A stretch of DNA of 64,000 bases from Scytalidium lignicola (Eukaryota; Ascomycota; Leotiomycetes), in contig NCSJ02000031.1 in NCBI GenBank assembly GCA_002812745.2, positions 156,233-220,232 of the forward strand. Direction: 5' to 3'. This document shows positions 47,131 to 61,800 of the stretch, one piece after another. The notes beneath the pieces were generated by a model, which was given only the letters and a program-made list of their open reading frames with translations, was not told the DNA's origin and did not search any database. Numbering within the stretch: position 1 is the first letter of the stretch; each line of letters begins with the position of its first letter. Both the position numbers and the translations under genes were made by a program.

Positions 47131-50100
47131 TAATGGTAATATAACCTAAATTAAATAAGTATAACTATAATATGAAAATAAGCTTTACTTGATTAAGACA
47201 TATTTATATTATTATTATGAAAATGTATTATTAAGATATATAAAATTAGAAAAAATAATACTATCTTATAAATCTATTTATATCTTCTATGTTGACTAAA
47301 TTAACTATTTTTATTAAAGCTTAATTTATCAAAATCCAAGTTATAAGGTCTTTTTCTTCTAATTATCCTTAGAGTTCTTACTCTTAGAGTAATCCTTCTT
47401 TGTTATTATGTTTAAAGCTCATCTTCTAGTTCATCTCCTTCATCTTCTTCCTCATTGTTCAAGATTATTACATTAACAATAATCTTCTTCTTATTCATTT
47501 TAATTACATTGTCAGGATTAAGAATTCTAAATATATAATCTACATTCTCTTACTTGTTTAACAATTCCTATTTATAACAATTAAAATACTTTACTATTAT
47601 AAACNTTTTTGATAATATCAAGAGTTAATTGTACTTTATAATCTTTATAAAGATTATAAGCAATATTAAATATTCTTTTAACTTTAATACTAATAATTAT
47701 TTAAAACTTATTATAAACATTTAACATTATTATATTATATTATAAATATATATACTTAAAACAATAAGAATATCTTTAGCCATTTTTACAACAGAAGAAT
47801 AAAAAGAACTTAATCANTTTTTATATATCTAATATTAACATGTCAATTCTATCTCTTGTTATAAGACTTCAAAGAAAACTTTTAACTTCAAACTTTAATC
47901 TTATAATTACAACTTATACTCTTAAAGTATTTTGATTTAACTTAAAGACTAAGTTTAAACTTTATAAAGGAGTAATAATATAATTTTCTTAGTTATTTAT
48001 TAAAAGTAATTCTGATTCTTTATAATTGTTATCTTAATGTTTAATAAACATTTACTTATAACATTTCTTATACTTCTTATCCTAATCAACTATCTTGAAA
48101 ATATTAAGCTTTTAAAAAGGGTTTAAAATTCCTGTTAAAGCATATTATTCCTTAACAAAGTTACTTGTTTAAGAATAATAACCTTTTAATACTTCAAGAC
48201 CTGTATCTATAACAGTAATAAACTTAGAAATCCATAGATTAATAGTTATATCTTTTTAGGAAAGTATAACCTTGATTTCATCTAAATGATTGAAAAAAGC
48301 ATTATAAACATTCTAAGTATAATTGATTATAATATCTTTTGTTAATCTTAAAAGACTAGTAAATATAACAAAAAGTTAGAGTAAAACAATAAGATATCAT
48401 AACTTCTTCTAATTAATGTTTATTAAAGTCAAACAGTCTAATATAAGCTCCTTTTCCATTAAAGCCTCAAGTTAACTTTTTAATAAAATACAAAGTCACA
48501 TTACTCAAAGAATCATATCATATATTGAATTCTATCAAACTTTAATATTTATCTTAAGTTTTAAAAGTTATCTTTGTTTAACTTCTGATTATTTTGTTAA
48601 TAAAAGTTTTATCTTCTTACTTAATCAACTTATTATAATACTTAAAGTATAAATCTAAAAAATTAAAGTTTGTTAATATTACTGTTAATCATTACTATAA
48701 TTAAACTTTATAAAAACAAATCTTTTTGATAGTACTAACTATTATTCTATTATTGTCTTTTATAAATACAAGAAGTTAAAACTCTTTATTTATTTCTATA
48801 CCCTTATTTAGCTTAATGTCAAATACAATTAATATTACCTTAACAACTAATTATATAATATAAGTTATACAAAAAATCTTAATTCCTTTATTACTTCATT
48901 CAAATAACTCTAGTATATCCTCAAGGTCTTTTCACATTTTGCCATTGTTTAAAGCATTATTAATAATAATACAATATAATCAACTTATTAACTTGAATTC
49001 CTTTAAAATTTAATAAAGAGTTTTTATTATAACTTTACTAGTATAATCACCCTTAATATATTCAAACTTAACAAGTACTTCCTTCTACTTCTAATCTGTT
49101 ATAATATAATATATTATAATTATAAGAAATGATTTCTTAAATAGACTTTGTTAACCATCAAAGGTAATTGACACTTTACTATCAAATGGTAAATCAAAGA
49201 ACATTTAATTTTAAACCTTTAAATAATAGTTTTCCAAATCAAGTTATATAATCATCTAACTAAGAATATTAAGACCTAGTCATAATATTCTTAAAGCCTT
49301 CTAAAACTCCTTGTTTTCTATGAATTAAAAAGGTAAACTTGTTAATATAAATATAACATACATTTATTCATATTAACTTATAAAATTAAATAATAATACA
49401 AGAGAATATTAATAACAATTATAATTGTTATTATATATATTATTATTAATATAATTAAAGAAAACTTATTATCATTATATCTAAACATGTTTAACCAATT
49501 AACTTTAAGTATAACTTTTAATGTTATACAAGTGTAAATATATTACTACTTCCTTTTAAGAGTTCAGGATATGCATAAGCTTTTTAACAAGTTTAACAAA
49601 CTACCTTTAAAAGATTAGTCTTAATATCAACTACTTGATGAAACTACTTCTATATCTTTAATCTCCTTAACTTTGTCTATTTAATACTTTGAAATTATAT
49701 ACAATTAATATGTCCTTCAAGCCTTCTTTTCTACTAATTAATCTATTACTTATATTATTATATTATCTATATAACATATTGTTTATTAAGGTTAATTATA
49801 AAATCATAAGATATATTCTTAATATTGTCATCTTTATATAAATTAGTAAAATTAACTTAAACTAAGATATAATAATTAACTAAGTATATCAATAAGATCA
49901 ATTAAAGATAAAGTATATACTTTATTAAGGTTAACAACAAATTCTGACTCTTAAAATTCAATCTAACTAAATATAAAGGTTTATTCAAACTTAGATAAAC
50001 ATAACATTATCATAAATATATTATAAAAAGAATATAATAACTATAAGAAAATAAAAGGAGTAAAGCTTATAGTTTTCTAAAGCAAAATATAAGTCTTATT

Positions 50101-51604
50101 ACAATTTATAAGAGTAACAACATATAATAACAACATATAATAATATAAATAAACATAAAATTAAATATTATATGATTTCTTAAAACTTTATATATTATTT
50201 TCATATTATACTAATCTTATATAAGTAAAGTACTTATTATTATGTTAAATAATTCATATTAAGATTTATCATACAAGAAGTAATTTCCTTAACCCTTAGT
50301 TTTAAGTAAAGTAATATTATATAATTTCATAACTATAACTAAATATAATAACACCAAATAAGTAAGACTAATCTACTAACTACTTACTCATCATCATTAA
50401 TATAATCTTCTATCTTTTCATCATCTTCATCATCATTATCTTCTTCTTCTTTGTTGTCTTTATCATTATTATCTTCTTTATTATCATTATCATTATCTTC
50501 TTTATTATCATTAACAATAAAATCTTTTATTTCTTTATCCTTATCTTCTTCTTTATCTTCATCATTATTAAGGACAATTTCAAGATTATTAACATAATCA
50601 TCATCNTTTTATTCNTTTTTTCTAAGTGTTCATCAATATTAACCTTATCAATACTTTATTTTTCTAAGTACTCTTATATATCTTCTAGATTATTAACATG
50701 TTGGATAAATTCATAAAGTTCCTTTTATGAAATTTTTACTTCTAAATCAAAGCTTACTACAATAATATAACGTTTTTAATAATGGATAAACAGTTTTAAA
50801 TTTTTAATAAAGGTATTATTAAAAGTATAATTCTCATCATTAACAATTTCTTTGCCTTTACCTTATAAAATTTATTAGTTATTTAGTTCATATTAAATAT
50901 ATAATTAACAAACCTTTGTTTAAGCAAGTAAATTCTTCAACTTCTTCTCCTTCTCCTCCTTGTTAATAACTTCCATTACTATAACTTCATCATTTATAAC
51001 AATCATTATTTTCAAGTTTACATTAATACTAATAATAATTCAATGTTCTATAATATTATCTTCAACAGCTTACAATTCTACAATTTGCATCTTTACAAAA
51101 AGATTAGCTTAATCTTCTTTCTTAGATCAAGTTCTACAAGCTTGATCATATACTTATAATTATAAGTATATAATCTAATTATGAAGAAGAAGTATATACT
51201 TACTTACTAATTAACAGTTAAAGTTCTTTAAATGATAACTCAAGTAGTATTTTATACTTAAGCATGTTATTCATCAAAAGATAAGTTAAATACTATAGTT
51301 AATATTATTAAAATCGAATATTAGTATATATTATATTATTATATTACGTTAGTATATATTACATTATTATATTACATTACTCTTAATTATAATAAAAGTT
51401 AAGAGAATAAGTATTACCTTGATAATTTAACAATTATTTAAAGCATAAAAAAAAAGGAAGAATTAAGATAACTATATATATATATATATATATAAAGTTA
51501 TTATTGTTTATTACTATTATTATATTCTATTAATTTTTTAGTATTATTGTTTATTATTGTTATTTACTATTATTCTTTATTTTCNTTTATTATTTTTCTT
51601 TGTT
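47131..51604. other. AT-rich RIP-mutated DNA, unclassified transposon remains
   Basis: About 4.5 kb without open frames of note. Minus-strand fragments around 48.9 kb look protein-like but match no family I can name. At about 50390-50600 the minus strand encodes an Asp/Glu-rich low-complexity stretch (GATGAT-type repeat). A (TA)n run lies at 51474-51494. Single Ns precede T runs. Confidence 0.4.
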
Positions 51605-52519
51605 ATTCATCTTTATATTTGTCATAATTATTAAAGAGTTTTCAAATTTCCTTATTAATTGGATTTTCTACATAATTAAAGTAATTGTTTAAGAATAGTT
51701 AAAACTAATTTGTTGTAATTCCTCTAAGGTATAATATTACTTATAATACCCTTTGTATATTGTTTATAAGCACTTACTTATTCAATACTAAATATGTTTC
51801 CATTTACATTAAGTATACTTTAAGCTTATTCTTATCTTTATAAAAGAAGTCTGGTTTAGTTACTCTTATCTCTTCTTTTGATAGTCTTTTAGTATTACTT
51901 ATAACAACTATTAATAATAGTTTAAGTAATAAAGTTAATAGTCTTGGTAAGAGTCCTTTTAAAGGTCTTTTAACCATTAATCTTATTAATAATCTAACTT
52001 GTGTTAAGTTTATAACTTTATCCTTTAAGTTAACTTCTTTACTTAAGCTTTCACTTACTGAACTTTCTTTAGAACTTTCTTCAAAGCTTTCTTCTAAGTT
52101 AATTACTATATCTTCGTTTAATACTTGTTTAGGTTTAACACAACTTATTTTCATATAATAATGTTTAAAATGTTATAAGACTTCTTATAACATAGTTATA
52201 TAAAGTAAGTCTAGTCACTCTTACTAAGTTTATATAAAAGTAAGTTGTTTGTAATTATAATAAACAAGTATATATAATAAAGTTATAACTTAAGTTGAAC
52301 ATAAGGTTCTTAATTAAAGTTTAAAGAGTATATTCTTATATAAACAATCATTGTTAATCAATATGCAAGCACTTTACCTAGTCTAACAAGTTTAACACTT
52401 AAACTTGTAAACTTTATAAACTTATGTTAATCATATAACTTAACCTTTTGTTTAGTCATCGACTCTTTATAAGCTGTCATTCTAACACTTATTAAGCTAT
52501 GAAGGTAAGAGTTATAACA
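51605..52519 (-). mobile_element. fragment of the gypsy B family: LTR plus Gag N-terminus
   Basis: Collinear with 28790-29700. The minus-strand LTR starts at about 52519 (TGTTATAACTCTTA), and an open minus-strand frame of 116 codons at 52154-51804 contains Gag sequence with NLEESFEESSKESS and KPDFFYKDKNKLKVYL, the same region as in elements A and B. It stops abruptly on the left, next to low-complexity DNA. The rest of the element is missing. Confidence 0.7.
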
Positions 52520-55500
52520 ACATTGTTATTTATCTTATCTACTCTTAAAGAGAAGATATCTTTAAGGTAAAACTAACTTGTTAGAAGTTATTACCTTATT
52601 TATATATATTATTACAAATATAACACTTATACTAATTAGCATTTATGATAAGGCAAAGTAAATAAGATGTTTAAGAATCTTAACATTAATAAACATGTTA
52701 TTATTATACTTAAGAGAATATAGAATTATTTTAACAAATATGTTTTTATTTATTCTACTTTATACATATTACCTTATCTATCATTATATTAGCATAATTG
52801 CTATTAGAGAGGGTTTAGTATACTTGATTTATATTATTATAAATATTAAAAGTAAAAGAGCATTTATAATTATTATAAGTCTTACTTACAAGAAATATAA
52901 TAAAACTAATCTAAACAATTTACTATCCAACTGTCTTTTATTCTCCTCTCTTGAGCATAATACTTATAAGGATATAATTATAAGTACTTTTGGGTAAACT
53001 ATTTACTTATAACTATAACTATTCTTAGAACTCTTATATAACACTTACTCTAAGACTTATTCTTCAAGACACTTTTTNCTTATTCTTATAATTTCCTTAC
53101 TTATCCTGAATACTCTTTTCAGCTATTGTCAGATTTGGCTCTTCAATACTGATGGTAAACATTTTAGTCAATTAGCCTTTATTAAACAAATTAATTCAGA
53201 ACTTACAAGAGTTATCAAGGTAAAGTTAACATTGAAGAAAGAACTTAAGATTACCCTTAATCAGTATACTTATCTCCACTTTTGGCGATTAAGAGATTAA
53301 TGAGTATAACAAAGTTATCCTTACATAATTGCTTGGTAAAATTACTCTCTGACTAAAACTACTTAACCTTCAAAGTTATACTTTGTAACATTTCTTATAT
53401 AACCTTAGAACAACTTATCAAAAGAACTTTAACATTATAATTCTATTGATGAAATTATTTTTAATAAGCTTTATAATAAAAACCTTTGCCTTAATAATTA
53501 CAAAACTATTATGCTTATAGCATAAAGAATAAGCATTGTTAACATCCTTCTATATGCATGATACTTATCTAATAAAATACTTTATGAGGACATTATATAT
53601 CAACATAAGATAATGACAAGAAAGCTAGATATATACTGGATTTTAGAAAAAAANCAGCTAAGCAAAATAAATGTCCAAGTATCTTAGAGAATTATAATTA
53701 ATGAATAAAGACAAAGTCAATATATTTAACAACTATAAGGATTATTCTAACAACTTACAGTCATTTCTTCAACTCTAGTGTTACTTTCCAGAAAAAAAAA
53801 ACATTAAAGCCTCTGATTAAGACGGATAATTATTATGTATACTATTATCCTGAGGACTTTCTTATACTCAATATACTATTAGTTATACAGTTAAAGTTAA
53901 CTTGTTCACCTGGAAAGAACATTGTAATTAGTAAGTATATATCTTCTATCCTTTTAACTACTAATAGTTTAGTATATAAGATAATAAATTTCGTTAAGAA
54001 AATCTACATTATAATGAGTAATATTTTATCTATGGAGAATATTATAAAGTTTGTTAAAATTGAATATCATCCTTTATCAAGTAATATTAATTTTTTNCTC
54101 GAAATATGCTAACGAATAAACAGATGAAAAAAAANGAAGTATACAAAGTTATAATGCAGACTTAATCTAGTCTACTTAATAAGAGTAAGAGCTGAGATTC
54201 AATATACTTATAACTGCTTAAGATGCATAAATCTACAAATCCAAATGATATTGAGTTATAGCTTATAAACGTAGAGAATACTAGATCAGGAGATTTACAT
54301 ATATTACAAATGCTAAGAAATATCAAAACACAATCTGAAAAAGGCTTAAAGCTTCCTAAAGCATAGAAGATTAAAGAATCAAGTGCTTTTGTCTAATGAT
54401 TCTCTTATTATTAATAAACTTAAACTACAGTCTTCTAATAACTCTAATAATTGTAAAGCCTTAGCTTTATAAAGGCTTTACTAACATAGTTAATTATTTT
54501 AAGATAAAGGATAAGGATTAAAATGATTATTATTAGCTTAACAATAAAAACTACTTTTAAATAACAAAAGAAGACATATAACTTCTTGTAAAAGCATTTA
54601 AAAGAATATAATTAAACATAATTATTATTGTAATATTATATTAAGTATAAATCCTAAGCACTTTTTTNACACTTTTCTTTTATTTTATCTAGAAACTTAA
54701 CATATTAATATGTCTTTAAAGCTTAAAAGCATGTTCTTCTTAATAAAACTTTAATAATATTAGCTTGAAGTTTGAAGAATACTCTTAATAGAATAAGAAA
54801 AGAAGTTAAAGTAACTTTCAATGTCATCAACAAAAAGATTAACAGTATAACTAAGACTAAAGGTATTTCTCATTATAAACAAATCCTTATAAAGAAATAA
54901 CTAAAGAACAATTGTAAACTGATTATAATTTCATATACTTATAAGGGAAAGATCTTTTACAGTAGTTTTTTTCTTTACTTAAAGACAAACATTAATTACA
55001 ATTACAACTTTATGTTATATTCTTAACATGATAGATAAAAAGTAACAATAGATCATTTACTATTATCAACAAGTCTTTGTATACATTAAAGCATTCCTTT
55101 CTTTGATTTTGCTATTAAGTAACAATCTCAATGAACAAGACAATAACATCAAGAGTAGCCATGAAAAATGCATATGGTTTTTTTATTTACTAAAATATCC
55201 ATTTTAGCCTTTTACAGATTATTAAAGCTTTCTATTTACATTTACAACTTTATTTATAACAAAATAACAACTCTTCATTCAATATAAGTAGACTACTCTA
55301 ACAACAAACTAAACCTCTTGTCCTTATACTAAACTATTAGAATTGTCCCTTACTTGAGAACATTCTTTTAAATAATTACATTATCTGTTTACAAACTATT
55401 ATACTATTAAGTAAGCAGTATACTTTACTACCTTATTAACATAACTAGTTTTACTTGTTATACATTGTAACTAATATTATATTGTTATAATAAAATAATA

Positions 55501-56580
55501 ATGTAATAAAATATATTGTATATGATAACAAGGTTAAAGAAGTATAATATAATTATACTAATATACTATATTGCTAAGAATCTAATAGAGTAGTTAAGAA
55601 GTAAACTACTCTTAAACATTGATATATACACTGTTTGTAAAAACATGATTACTTTTAAGTATACTATAATGTTATGTAATCATGAGCTTGATTATTTTAC
55701 TTTGGTAATTATGAATAAGCTGGATTAAAGTGAGTATCCAATATGTTATTCTGCAGTGGAAATCTCATATTCATAATATGTAAGGATAATAAACGTTTTA
55801 TCAAATTAGAATTAACTTTTATACTTTGAACATTAGAATTAACTTTACATAATAACATTAATTTAATAACAATAACATTCAGTATATAAATTTATATTAT
55901 AAAGTCAAGATAATATTAAGAGTTATTATTTCACTGAGTATTCTTCTTATTATCATAACAAAGGATTAGTTAATAAGAAGGATCATAATAAGTTATATCA
56001 AAATAAGTTTATTTGACCTTAAGAAAGAAAGCAACTTTAAAAGGAAAACACTTTTGTATAATACTTAATACTCGTTTGAATATATATTACACAAATTATT
56101 AATGTTAAAACTATATATTCATATAACTTCTTGTTGAACATATACTAACATTATTATTAAATACAATTAATAGTTAATGTAAAGATTAGTAAAATATTCC
56201 TTTATTGGAAAATTTACTGTTTCTTTTCCTTTATTCTGTATTTACATTTCCTTAATACTTTATAGAAATTTACTTTTAAAGAAAATATTATCAAACTTAC
56301 TTTTAATATACTATTTAACTTAATGAGTTTACATCTCTCTTTATTTACAAATATCATAAGATTAAGCTAAAGATAATAAAGAGACAAGTATAACAATTAA
56401 ACCTTGAAAATGCATCAAATCTTCAATTACAAATATCAAGACTTAAACAACGCTCCTTAAACAATGGTTAACCCTCATTATATAACTTATTAACAACTTT
56501 AGAAGTAAAGTTAATAACTCTTCTAAGAGTTACTTATATTCCTTTAATTTCTAAAGCTCCTGAATTACTTAATTAATACA
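52520..56580. other. AT-rich RIP-mutated DNA, unclassified
   Basis: About 4 kb. An open frame at 52695-52997 (+) encodes a very hydrophobic Ile/Leu/Tyr-rich 100-residue sequence, as expected from RIP-driven Leu/Ile/Tyr codons, and matches no family I recognise. Elsewhere stops are dense. The stretch 53.1-54.3 kb is slightly less AT-rich and may be a non-LTR element remnant. Confidence 0.4.
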
Positions 56581-56642
56581 ATGTTTAATATAATGCTTTA
56601 CAAAATCCTTAGCCTATGTAATCTATCTAACTTATTCAGGCT

Positions 56643-56767
56643 ACTTAACTTGCTTAACTTGCTTAACTTGCTTAACTTGCTTAACTTGCTTAACTTGCTT
56701 AACTTGCTTAACTTGCTTAATCTGCTTAACTTGCTCAACTTGTTTAACTTGCTTAACCTGATCAACT
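56643..56767. repeat. 9-bp minisatellite (CTTAACTTG)n
   Basis: About fourteen units of CTTAACTTG, nearly perfect in the left half and degenerating (CTTAATCTG, CTCAACTTG, CTTAACCTG) to the right. As a 9-bp unit it keeps frames open on both strands (LNL-type repeats on plus, KLS-type on minus), which explains the two overlapping open frames here. No evidence of a gene. Confidence 0.9.
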
Positions 56768-57119
56768 TATCTAATAGTAAAATGACCAGAATATATAAAA
56801 GAACACTTAACAAAACATTTAGGTTAACTTATAGCAGAATGTTGTAAATAGTATAATTAGACGAACTTAATAAAATATTTAATAAAATACTTTAATAGAA
56901 AATAAATGTTCAATATGTTATTAATCAATCTACTAAGAGTATACTCTGAATTGTAATCATTGATTTTGCTTAAATTATATTGTTGTTAATGTTAAGGGTT
57001 ATTTATACTGAACTTTTCATTATTTATATAAAGGTTATAAAGTAAAAACTATATAATATAAACAAGATAAACTTGAAATAGTACAAAATGTTAGTATATT
57101 CATAAATTGTCTCTTACTT

Positions 57120-57770
57120 ATTACTCCTTGTCTTAATAAGCAAATTCCTCTTTAGTAAGTTCTTCCTTAAGAAGTTCTTCTCTAGTAAGTTCCTCTTCCT
57201 TCACAAGCTCTTCTCTAGCAACAAGCCTCTCCTTAACAAGTTTCTCTTCAGCAAGTTCTTCTTCCTTTACAAGCTCCTCCTTAACAAGTTCTTATCCAAC
57301 AAGTTCTTATTTAGTAAGTTCTTCTTCAGTAACAAGCTTTTCCCTAGCAAGTTCCTCTCTATTAACAAGTTCTTCCTTAACAAGTTCTTCTTTATTAACA
57401 AGCTCTTCCTCAACAACAAACTCTTCCTCAGCAAGCTCCTCTTCAGTAACAAGCTCTTCCTTAGTAATAAGCTCTTCTTTAACAAGCTCCTCTTTAGCAG
57501 TAAGCTCTTCCTTAACAATAAGCTCTTCCTCAGCAAGTTCCTCTTTATCAGCAAGCTCTTCTTCAACAACAAGTTCTTCTCTAACAGCAAGCTCTTCCTC
57601 AGCAAGCTCTTCTCTAGTAATGAGCTTTTCCTCAGCAGCAAGCTCTTCTTCAGCAAGTTCTTCTCCAATAATAAGCTCTTCCTTAGTAAGTTCCTCTTCA
57701 ACAACAAGCTCTTCTCCAGTAACAAGCTCTTCCTTAGCAAGTTCCTCTTCAGTAACAAATTCCTCAAACC
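57120..57770 (-). repeat. degenerate purine-rich minisatellite encoding Glu/Leu repeats
   Basis: Read on the minus strand, GAAGAGCTTGYT-like units recur for about 650 bp in multiples of three. One frame (57767-57267) is open for 166 codons as LLLRKSLLLEKN-type repeats. The neighbouring frame reads EEELAKEEL-type repeats with a few TAA codons where CAA/GAA would fit. The second frame would form a charged coiled coil, so this may be the low-complexity part of a decayed protein gene. No domain lies next to it. Confidence 0.75.
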
Positions 57771-58489
57771 TCTTCTTCTTCGGACATTTTCATAAATAAT
57801 ATACTTCCTTTAAGAAGAGTAAATGACAATCTTATATTTGTTGTGGATAATAATCAAAATAACCTAAATCATAAAATCAAGAAAGAAGTAGTAAGTGTAT
57901 TTCGAGCAAACAATAACTATAGATAGTAATTACTTCTCAGATATATAATTGTACAAGGTTATAAGTATTAAGTATATAAGTTAACAATTTAATTTCTTTT
58001 CCTAAACAAAAAGAATGAATAGGAAGTAATAAACAACTCTTTAATATAAGTAGCTTTGATAAGCAATATAAAAGGGCTTGACTAAGAAAGTTTAAGGATA
58101 ATAGTAGTTATATTCGTTAAGTAATATCTTATACAAATAGCCGATGATAATAAGCAGATTCACTTTGTTAAACTTAAGTACAATGCTTAAAGATTGATAT
58201 GTCTTATGTTAGTATATAAGGATAAAAGTCTAAGGCTAGTAAATACTAATTAGTATCATATTAATAAGATAAATACAAGATACGGTTTTAATACTGTTTA
58301 ATGAACAATTTATCTACATACTTACAAGATTGAACAGCATAGACCTAGACAAGCATCTTAAGTATCTTAGCTGTACAGACTAGTACTCCTATTAGGGTAA
58401 GAAATTCTTACTTAATAAATATTAGAAAATTACTAATGTTTACATAAAGTACAACGACATGCTACTTTAGCTACTCAGTTGCCTTTGTA

Positions 58490-58640
58490 CTAAACTCTGT
58501 TATATCAGGTCCCTTTATATCAGGTCCTTTTATATCAGGTCCCTCCATATCCGGCCTCATATCCGGCTCTCCTATATCCAGCTCCCCTATATCTAGCTCC
58601 CTCAAATCCTCCATATCATACTCCCCTGTATGACGTTGCT
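58490..58640. repeat. 15-bp-period tandem repeat (TATATCAGGTCCCTT type)
   Basis: At least six units of TATATCAGGTCCCTT or variants (ATATCCGGCTC, ATATCCAGCTCCCC) in a GC-richer island. On the minus strand the repeat reads GPDIK-type pentapeptides. Part of a 350-bp island with little RIP damage. Confidence 0.85.
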
Positions 58641-58735
58641 TTATATTGTACTCCCCCATACCACACTTCACAGCAGTAGTATCCCTCCCAGCAGTAGTAT
58701 CAACCCCCCTAACCGTGACAACGCAGTCAAGCACC

Positions 58736-58835
58736 TCTCTCCTTACCTCTTGCGCTACCTCTTACGCCACCTCTTGCGCTACCTCTTGCACTACCTCTTA
58801 TGCCACCTCTCACACTACCTCTCGCGTTACCTATT
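58736..58835. repeat. 12-bp tandem repeat (CTACCTCTTGCG)n
   Basis: About eight units of a CTACCTCTTGCG-like 12-mer with CpG-containing variants (TTACGCCACCTC, CTCGCGTTAC). CpG and CpA are kept here although the flanks are depleted, so the array escaped mutation or is recent. Confidence 0.85.
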
Positions 58836-58849
58836 CTGACTGAAGATGC

Positions 58850-61800
58850 ACTAGTACAATTCTATATACAAGAACTAGCATGACTCCGAGAAGGAAGACA
58901 AAATACAATGTAAGATGTTATTATTTATCTATTAAGCTGCTTCTAAGTAAATTAGTCTTATTATTCTAGATTTAAATACCCTGTCTAAGTCTAAGATAAA
59001 GTAAATTCAACTCCGAAGAATCTCAAGAGGTTAAGCCCTTTTAGAGTCAATATTATAAGTTTCTTTTAAATAAGTTAAGCTAGAAAAAAANGGAGAGGAA
59101 AGGAGAAGGTATCTTATTGATTTCTTAACTAACAAAAAAAAGAATATTTATATTTAGCTTAATTGTATTAAGAAGGTTGTTAAATTAATTAAAGTATAAA
59201 ATAAAAGATTTTAACTAACATTTAACTTTTTATTAAAAATACTAAAATTAAATAATCATATGTTTAATTGCAAAAACAAATCTTTGTCTTTTAAAATATA
59301 ATATATATATATAAGTAAGCAATTATTCCTCTTATTAAAACTTTAAAACTCAAATTCCTTGATTATGTATTTTACTATCATACCTTTAATAACTGTTAAA
59401 AGCTCTAAATTAAATTATAAAAAGCAAGGACAATTTAAACAATATACTATTAGTATAATAAGAAAGGTAAATAAGTTATTTATCCAATTTAATATTAATG
59501 TCATTATTTATATCTTAGAGGATAATACTTGATAAACATATTAGTCTAAGATTAACTTTCCCTTCAAGAGAACAATTATTGTAATTCATTTAACTAAGCC
59601 TTTCTAAGTCTTATTATTAACTTTAGTTTAACAAAGTAATCATTTTAACTTAGACAATTTCATTTCTCATTTAGATTATCTCAGGATATTATCTAAGTAA
59701 GGTTTAAATACAAATATATAAAATTCTACTTAATATTCAAACTTAGATAAGGAGTTAAACCTTAAGAGCATTGTTATTCTTCAACATCTTAGACCATAAG
59801 TTAATGATAAACAAATAAGGAGATATAAAAGGTGTATTACAAGAGTTACTATTATTACATTAATAACTACTTTAAGAATTAGTAAGTAACATTATATTTC
59901 TATTATATATATGTTTTTATGTCTTTAGTTTAACTTATCTTTTGATATTCAACTCTTCTTATCTTATAAACTATTTCAATTTATTATAGTTATTATAAAA
60001 CTAAGTTATAAAAGATACTTTTATTATAATAATTTATGTTCTAAATATAATTATATATTTGATTATATTCTTAAGCCTTATCATTTTAGCAACATTATGA
60101 TAGATGACAAATCCTACTTAACCTTTTTNGTTATTATAAATATTACCTTATTTCTTATATGCTTTTTATAATAATATGATAAAACATCTTATTATGTTCT
60201 TTAAAAGTAAACATATTAAGATGTGTACTTACTTCCTTATAAGATGTCTTAAAGCTTTTAAGAAAGGACAAACTATTAAGATTTATTACTTGTTAAGACT
60301 TAAAACTACTTAACTTACTTAATATTACACTTTGGTTAAGAATTAAGAAAGATTGTTTATAGTAATATATGATATTACTTACTAATTATAAGGTTATTAA
60401 GGTTTGAGGTATACTTGCTGATTATATAATATTGTTATTATCATAGATTAAGCTTATAACAAAGCAATGTTACTCTTAAGCTTTAAATAATGTTAATAGC
60501 TTTAAAGTAACCAGAACTATAGTATTATCTTGGAGTTTTACAGTTAGGTTTAATGAAGAGTTACTTAAAGCTTCTTCAATAAAATTATTAATCTTATTTG
60601 CTTTAACTGTAAGAGTATTAATGTTATCTTCTATTAAATTGTCTGGAAGAGATATTATACTAAGAATATCCTCTTCAGGTGATTTAGACAACTTAATAGA
60701 ATTAGAATCTAATAGAGATACTAATGTTAGTGAAGGTATATATAAGGATGCTTTAATACATTGTTTAAGTAGAACAAACTCTGCTTGCTTACTTCTTTTA
60801 ACTTCTTTGGTATTAGTTGATATTAGATTAATATTAATTAGTAAGCTTAGGTTAGAAAAGGTAATGAGAAGAAACAGAAAGTCCTTATCATGTTTACTAA
60901 AAAAAGGCTTGTATGAAGTTTAAATAAATGTCAAGTACAAATAGATTTAGATGTATTTTATAATGATAATATAAGTTCAGTAAGAAAAGCTTTACTCTTA
61001 TCTTTTTATATACTCTAACAAAAGAGCACTTTTATCTTTGATTATAATATACTCTTTTAATATTAACAGCCTATTCATTTACTTCTTCGGTGAGGGATAA
61101 TAACAAGTAACTTAGTTTATTTCAGATGTTTTCTATGTTAAACCTAAGTAACTAAGTATGCTTCAAGAGTTGTCAACAGTAAAAAGAGTTAGAAGATCCT
61201 TATAACTTTTCTTTTTCTACTTCTTCTTTAAGCTGCCATTTGCTTAGCCTTGGAAATTAGTATATAATTGACATGTATAGCTAAATGATTACATTATCAA
61301 AGGCTACTTCTAGATTTAAGATATAAACTACTTTAAACTTATCCTCTTATATCTTTATTATAGTTTCTTATAGTAAAGTCTACTTCTTATATAATGAATT
61401 TAGCATTGTCTTCTTAGGATATTTGCTCAGAATCTTAGTTTGGATAATTTTAATAATTATCTTAAAGAGTTTATAGTTTTTATAAAAGCTTCTTAAACTG
61501 AGTATAATAATGTTTAGATTTAAAATAAAGTCCTGAGTAATTCTTTGAAGGTCTTAATCTGTTAGCTTAAGGAAAAGGCTTTAATTCTTTATTTTATAAA
61601 TAATAAATTCGTAATCCACAGAGTTAAACAGGGTAAAGCCTTCAAGTAATGATATTGTTTAAATGTTTATTATATTCTGGATTTTAACATTACTCCTTGT
61701 AATTTAAAGACTTTAAATTTTGTAGATATACATTTAATAAGATATGATTAGTTCCTTTTAACACAAAGTAATAATCTTATGAGTATTACCAAGTTGAAGG

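Noticed and set aside
52695..52997. Small multi-pass membrane protein
   Set aside because: Hydrophobicity is what RIP-driven Ile/Leu/Tyr codons produce; no start context, homology or flanking gene structure.
56581..56847. Leu/Asn repeat protein
   Set aside because: A 9-bp minisatellite keeps frames open on both strands; no flanking domain.
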